A DNA stretch of 9,099 nt, taken from an uncultured Bacteroidales bacterium. Its GTDB lineage: Bacteria; Bacteroidota; Bacteroidia; Bacteroidales; Paludibacteraceae. Shown piece by piece: positions 6,707-9,099 of the stretch. Under the pieces are notes generated by a model that worked only from the letters and a program-made list of their open reading frames with translations, made no database searches and had not been told where the DNA came from. Made by a program: the position numbers and the translations under genes. How positions within the stretch are numbered: position 1 is the stretch's first letter; the number at the start of each line of letters is the position of its first letter. The stretch lies in contig CAIYTJ010000265.1 of assembly GCA_903929065.1 (NCBI GenBank), positions 1 to 9,099 of the forward strand. The letters run 5' to 3'.

Positions 6707-7300
6707 ATGAAACAAATTTCAATTCTATTCTTGGTTTTCCTTAGCTCTTTCAATATTAATGCTCAGGATACAATTTCGCTAAAAAATGGAAAAATTATTG
6801 CAGCTATTAAAGCTGACCCATTAAGTTCCCAAAGTCCAAGAAATATATTTCCATTGGGAGTAAATGGTGGTTATATGTTTGTAAGTGGACTATACGGTAT
6901 GTTTTCAGGCAGTATCGACTATTTGTTCACCCCGAACATAAGCGCAGAAATAAATTTTTTGGGATTGTTTCCATACCCTTCTCAATATTCTTTTTCATTT
7001 GGAGGGAAATATTGGTTTGCAAACAAGTTTAGCAAGAGTGGATTTTCTCCTTTTGCAGGTTTATTTTACACAAAATTTATGTCGGAGAACTATGAATATG
7101 TAGTCGAAAATAAACCCCGATGGTCTTATCATAATTATATGGAAGTACCTTTGGGAATTAGCTATATCAATAAATTTGGATTGCAAACTTCATTACAACT
7201 TGATGGTTTTTTAGGATATGAGTCCAATAAGTTGAATATTGTTGGTGCATTTGTTGAATTTCGTATTGGTTGGCGTTTTAAAACAGGTAAGAAAATTTAA
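6707..7300 (+). CDS. Small predicted outer-membrane beta-barrel protein
   Basis: The 197-residue product begins with a clear signal peptide (MKQISILFLVFLSSFNINA, cut before Gln20). The rest alternates aromatic, glycine-rich strands with short turns: GVNGGYMFVSGLYGMFSGSIDYLF (51-74), ISAEINFLGLF (78-88), YSFSFGGKYWF (94-104), FSPFAGLFYTKFM (113-125), YMEVPLGISYINKFGLQTSLQLDGFLGYES (144-173) and FVEFRIGWRF (182-191). This is the pattern of a roughly eight-stranded barrel in the outer membrane. No specific family is recognised with confidence. The final strand is followed by a short basic tail (KTGKKI) and does not end in the usual terminal Phe, which is atypical. It stands alone on its strand after a long structured upstream region and has no partner gene that would suggest a function. 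Confidence 0.8.
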   Translation: MKQISILFLVFLSSFNINAQDTISLKNGKIIAAIKADPLSSQSPRNIFPLGVNGGYMFVSGLYGMFSGSIDYLFTPNISAEINFLGLFPYPSQYSFSFGGKYWFANKFSKSGFSPFAGLFYTKFMSENYEYVVENKPRWSYHNYMEVPLGISYINKFGLQTSLQLDGFLGYESNKLNIVGAFVEFRIGWRFKTGKKI

Positions 7301-7375
7301 TATATCTGATAATCAACTGAAACAGATTGTAATTTTAATCTTAGTTTACATTTGTTCTATAAATATTAATTCTCC

Positions 7376-7498
7376 GTTGGCGCGGATTTATCTCCCATTG
7401 GTCTCTGACCGTTTGATCCTTGTAAACCAAACAGCAGAGCCGAGCGGTAATCCTAGTCAAACATATATATATATATTAAATGTCCCGGGTTGCAATCC
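7376..7498. repeat. GC-richer REP-like non-coding patch
   Basis: Between the beta-barrel gene and the following convergent gene lies a stretch richer in GC than nearby spacers. It carries GCGCGGATTTAT (near 7380), GGTC-TCT-GACC (7400-7410), GAGCGGTAATCC (near 7442), an (AT)7 tract (7463-7476) and the near-palindrome CGGGTTGCAATCCCG. From memory this resembles the CGGATT..AATCCG palindromic repeats found between genes in Bacteroidota. A frame of 106 codons crosses it (7239-7559), but it starts inside the upstream gene and shows no protein-like pattern. Confidence 0.4.
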
Positions 7499-7531
7499 CG
7501 CATCAGCTAAGGCAGCAGTTTTAGAAATAAA

Positions 7532-7557
7532 AAGCCCCGCCAACAGGAGCGGGGCTT
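7532..7557 (-). terminator. Intrinsic terminator of the DUF6261-like gene
   Basis: AAGCCCCGC (7532-7540) pairs perfectly with GCGGGGCTT (7549-7557) around an 8-base loop. Read on the minus strand the stem is followed by a T-rich run (TTTTTATTT), while on the plus strand it is followed by GAAAAATT. It therefore terminates leftward transcription from the gene ending at 7581. Confidence 0.88.
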
Positions 7558-7580
7558 GAAAAATTATAGTAGAGTTTTTA

Positions 7581-8357
7581 TCATGCAGCTTTGGTGTTAT
7601 TGTTAGTTACGTTTTGACTATTTGCATTTTCGGGTTTGTTTTTATTGCGGGTGTTACGGATTTTGGTCTGAGCCGTGTAATATTCCACACGTTGATTGAT
7701 TCCGGTAACCAACACGCTGAAATCCAGTTCGGGATGTTCAATCTGCGCCAGTTCAATAGCAGCAAACAGTTCCTGCAATGCAATTGTAGCCTGTGAACGC
7801 ACTTCGCGTGTATTAGCTTTTTTGCGGCCCCGAATGGAAGCAATGCGTGAACTTTTAATTACATCCTGACTCTTAAAGTTAGTCAATAACTCATCAAAGA
7901 GCATTTTCATATTCAACCGTTCAATAACTGCCTGCAAATTGGTGTCGGCGTCCAAAGCTTCAAACATTTTGTCGAGACTAAATGCCCGGTCGCTCCAATC
8001 GCCCTTCACTATGGGTTTCAGGTATTGTTTCACAAACATTTCCACCAACAATAAATCTTCCGACTGTGATTCAAGTCTGGCTAATTTCAGCGTTTTTACC
8101 TGCGCCAGAATAGACTTAATCAGGTCCATACTTTTGATGCGAACATTTTGCAAATCTGTAGTTGCCGGATGTTTGCCGTGACGAACGTTCAGCTTGGCAA
8201 ACAGATCGTCAGCCGATTTCAATCGTTCATACAAGATTTTTACAAGTAATAATAACGCGGGAAAAGCATTCACCGTTTCTATTACTTCTTTCACTAAGTT
8301 GCGGAGCTCACTTTTGTGGAACCGCTGAAAAGGAATTGTTTTAATAATTCTAATCAT
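7581..8357 (-). CDS. Helical cytoplasmic protein, DUF6261-like, function unknown
   Basis: The 258-residue protein has no signal peptide and no convincing membrane segment. It is predicted almost wholly helical, with heptad-like Leu/Ile spacing (for example ELRNLVKEVIETVNAFPALL at 17-36 and MLFDELLTNF at 151-160). A lysine/arginine-rich stretch around RIASIRGRKKANTREVR is followed by a helix near QELFAAIELAQ. The last ~25 residues are Asn/Lys-rich and probably disordered (RNKNKPENANSQNVTNNN). The overall plan recalls the Bacteroidota DUF6261 family from memory, but no diagnostic motif proves it. The ATG at 8357 is preceded by an AT-rich stretch without Shine-Dalgarno. Upstream is a long structured leader, and its own terminator follows, so it is a single-gene transcript. 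Confidence 0.8.
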   Translation of the reverse strand: MIRIIKTIPFQRFHKSELRNLVKEVIETVNAFPALLLLVKILYERLKSADDLFAKLNVRHGKHPATTDLQNVRIKSMDLIKSILAQVKTLKLARLESQSEDLLLVEMFVKQYLKPIVKGDWSDRAFSLDKMFEALDADTNLQAVIERLNMKMLFDELLTNFKSQDVIKSSRIASIRGRKKANTREVRSQATIALQELFAAIELAQIEHPELDFSVLVTGINQRVEYYTAQTKIRNTRNKNKPENANSQNVTNNNTKAA

Positions 8358-8379
8358 AATAATAAAAATTTAATTGTGT

Positions 8380-8510
8380 AAAAAAACAGACCCAGTAAAA
8401 GACCATCACGGCTTTCGCATGTTGAAAAATCCTGTTCTATCCCAAACTTCGATAACGCATCAATATTCTCTAACCCGATCCTGATTTACGCCCGGGCTCT
8501 CTACTGTCCC
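8380..8510 (-). ncRNA. Candidate structured 5' leader of the DUF6261-like gene
   Basis: Between the -7 element at 8517-8524 and the ATG at 8357 lies a segment clearly richer in GC than the AT-rich DNA to its right. On the transcribed strand AGCCCG (8498-8493) can pair with CGGGUU (8477-8472), 6 bp, or with an identical CGGGUU at 8516-8511 if that part is transcribed. UUAUC (8455-8451) can pair with GAUAG (8441-8437). CAU-GC-GAAA-GC-C-GUG (8421-8407) forms a small hairpin with a GNRA tetraloop and one bulged C. A run of seven U (8386-8380) follows, 22 nt before the ATG. No known riboswitch class is recognised. The RNA role is inferred from folding by eye. Confidence 0.4.
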
Positions 8511-8516
8511 AACCCG

Positions 8517-8524
8517 CAAACCTA
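8517..8524 (-). promoter_or_regulatory. Probable -7 promoter element of the DUF6261-like gene
   Basis: The minus strand reads TAGGTTTG, matching TAnnTTTG. Transcription would start near 8510, exactly where the GC-richer leader begins. A TTG lies upstream but only 16 bp away, shorter than the normal 19-21 bp, so the -33 element is weak. Confidence 0.5.
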
Positions 8525-8780
8525 TGACATAACATTACAACAATTAAGCCAATGTAACATAATTGGCAGATTTTACGCCGTACATTTTTGAATGGAAATA
8601 GTTAGTGAAATATAAAAAACTGATTATCTGCAACATATATTCATTATACAATAAATACATATATTAATCAATTAAATAATATGACATGACATCTGCCATT
8701 TTTACCGATTATTTAGTGATATTTTGTCAGTTTTATACTAATTAATCACAACAAAAGTCTGCCAAATATACAATTATTAA
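8525..8780. other. AT-rich gene-free spacer
   Basis: Roughly 250 bp with no gene in any frame. The only pattern seen is the heptamer TCTGCCA, present at 8692-8698 and 8758-8764 on the plus strand and inverted as TTGGCAGA at 8563-8570; the first and last share the 8-base form TTGGCAGA/TCTGCCAA. They could be regulator sites but may be chance. Confidence 0.45.
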
Positions 8781-8793
8781 TATTGCACTTTTC

Positions 8794-8853
8794 AATATTT
8801 CGTTTTGTATGTGTACAAAATCAAATATTACACATTGCAATATTTGATTTTGT
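8794..8853. repeat. A-B-A' inverted/direct repeat with a perfect 15-bp stem
   Basis: AATATTTCGTTTTGTA (8794-8809) is inverted as TACAAAATCAAATATT (8814-8829) with two mismatches and a TGTG loop. The same central arm (8815-8829) pairs perfectly over 15 bp with AATATTTGATTTTGT (8839-8853) around a 9-base loop. The central arm can therefore join only one neighbour at a time. No gene overlaps it credibly. Confidence 0.85.
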
Positions 8854-8979
8854 TACTCAACAACGACTACTTTGCATGTTGAAATACGACAATTGTTACT
8901 CAACAATGACTACATTGCACGTTGAAATACGACAATTGTTACCCAACATTGACCATATTCAGGCCGAAAACCACCCTTT
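8851..8979. repeat. 43-bp tandem repeat, two good copies plus decayed copies
   Basis: Copies at 8851-8893 and 8894-8936 agree at 40 of 43 positions (both start TGTTACTCAACAA and end GAAATACGACAAT). A third unit, 8937-8979, keeps only its first part (TGTTACCCAACATTGACC), and TGTTGATCAACATCGACC at 8979-8996 may be a fourth remnant. TTGTT and AACAA flank a 4-base loop in each good unit. The period is not a multiple of three, so it does not maintain a reading frame. Confidence 0.88.
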
Positions 8980-9099
8980 GTTGATCAACATCGACCTGTT
9001 TTGAGTATGAAATCCTGTAATATTTAACGCAAAAATGAATATTGCACTGTGCAAACTGGTCATTGTTGGCAAACAAAAACAGATGTGCACATGTGCAAC
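8979..9099. repeat. Palindrome cluster at the right edge
   Basis: Three short palindromes occur in 120 bp: TGTTGATCAACA (8979-8990, perfect 12 bp), TTGCAC-T-GTGCAA (9042-9054) and TGCACATGTGCA (9086-9097, perfect 12 bp). TTGCA or TGCAA also recurs at 8783, 8835, 8872 and 8915, so a TTGCAC/GTGCAA word runs through the whole 8780-9099 cluster. The cluster continues past the window, so its full extent is unknown. Confidence 0.7.

Noticed and set aside
7239..7559. 106-codon plus-strand frame overlapping the end of the beta-barrel gene
   Set aside because: It starts inside the upstream gene in another frame, runs through a repeat-rich patch and into the terminator stem of the opposite gene, and the product has no coherent domain pattern.
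8380..8438. Attenuator-type terminator before the DUF6261-like gene
   Set aside because: There is a U7 tract, but no strong stem directly adjoins it; the only pairing found (CTGTTCT with AAAACAG) encloses a long loop and uses the U-run itself.
8851..8979. CRISPR array
   Set aside because: The units are contiguous tandem copies with no unique spacers, only two are well conserved, and no cas gene is in the window.
8783..9004. 73-codon plus-strand frame across the 43-bp repeats
   Set aside because: It needs a TTG start, and the 43-bp period shifts frame between copies, so repeated DNA gives unrelated peptides. The nucleotide repeat explains the openness.
8780..9099. Chromosomal origin with DnaA boxes
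   Set aside because: No TTATCCACA-like boxes are seen and no dnaA, dnaN or similar origin-linked gene is in the window.

Overview
The window looks like a low-GC Bacteroidota chromosome, most likely order Bacteroidales. The family evidence is a secreted DUF3857/transglutaminase-like protein, a DUF4290 gene directly upstream of murA, and a secreted endonuclease/exonuclease/phosphatase protein. The promoters fit too: several TAnnTTTG-type -7 elements are visible, and Shine-Dalgarno sequences are mostly absent. The species cannot be named from sequence alone. No tRNA, rRNA, CRISPR array, transposase or recognisable phage gene is present.

Layout, left to right. Positions 1-2169 (+) hold the 3' end of one gene and, 6 bp later, a complete DUF3857/transglutaminase-fold secreted protein whose catalytic Cys position is Asn. 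A strong symmetric terminator (2182-2223) separates it from the convergent DUF4290-murA unit (4206-2242, -). MurA makes the first committed peptidoglycan precursor; its catalytic loop carries Asp instead of the usual Cys, a form associated with fosfomycin insensitivity. Next on the minus strand are an exported EEP-family phosphoesterase/nuclease-like protein (4340-5413) and an AhpD/carboxymuconolactone-decarboxylase-like protein with an intact CxxC (5597-6175).

The right half is accessory-looking. A 531-bp gene-free stretch (6176-6706) contains a good promoter followed at once by three copies of a 14-15-bp motif arranged so that two hairpins exclude each other. It precedes a small predicted outer-membrane beta-barrel gene (6707-7300, +). 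A relatively GC-rich, REP-like non-coding patch and a terminator lie between that gene and a convergent helical protein resembling DUF6261 (7581-8357, -). The latter is preceded by a GC-richer leader of about 150 nt that could fold into several hairpins and begins just after a -7 element.

The last ~320 bp (8780-9099) hold no believable gene but are densely repetitive: an inverted/direct A-B-A' repeat with a perfect 15-bp stem, a 43-bp tandem repeat (two copies 40/43 identical plus decayed copies), and several palindromes of the TTGCAC/GTGCAA type. This cluster runs off the right edge.

The coding genes are mostly ordinary Bacteroidota functions. The observations most worth a second look are the non-coding structures at 6434-6552, 8380-8524 and 8780-9099, and the active-site substitution in MurA. 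No complete new multi-gene system is visible.
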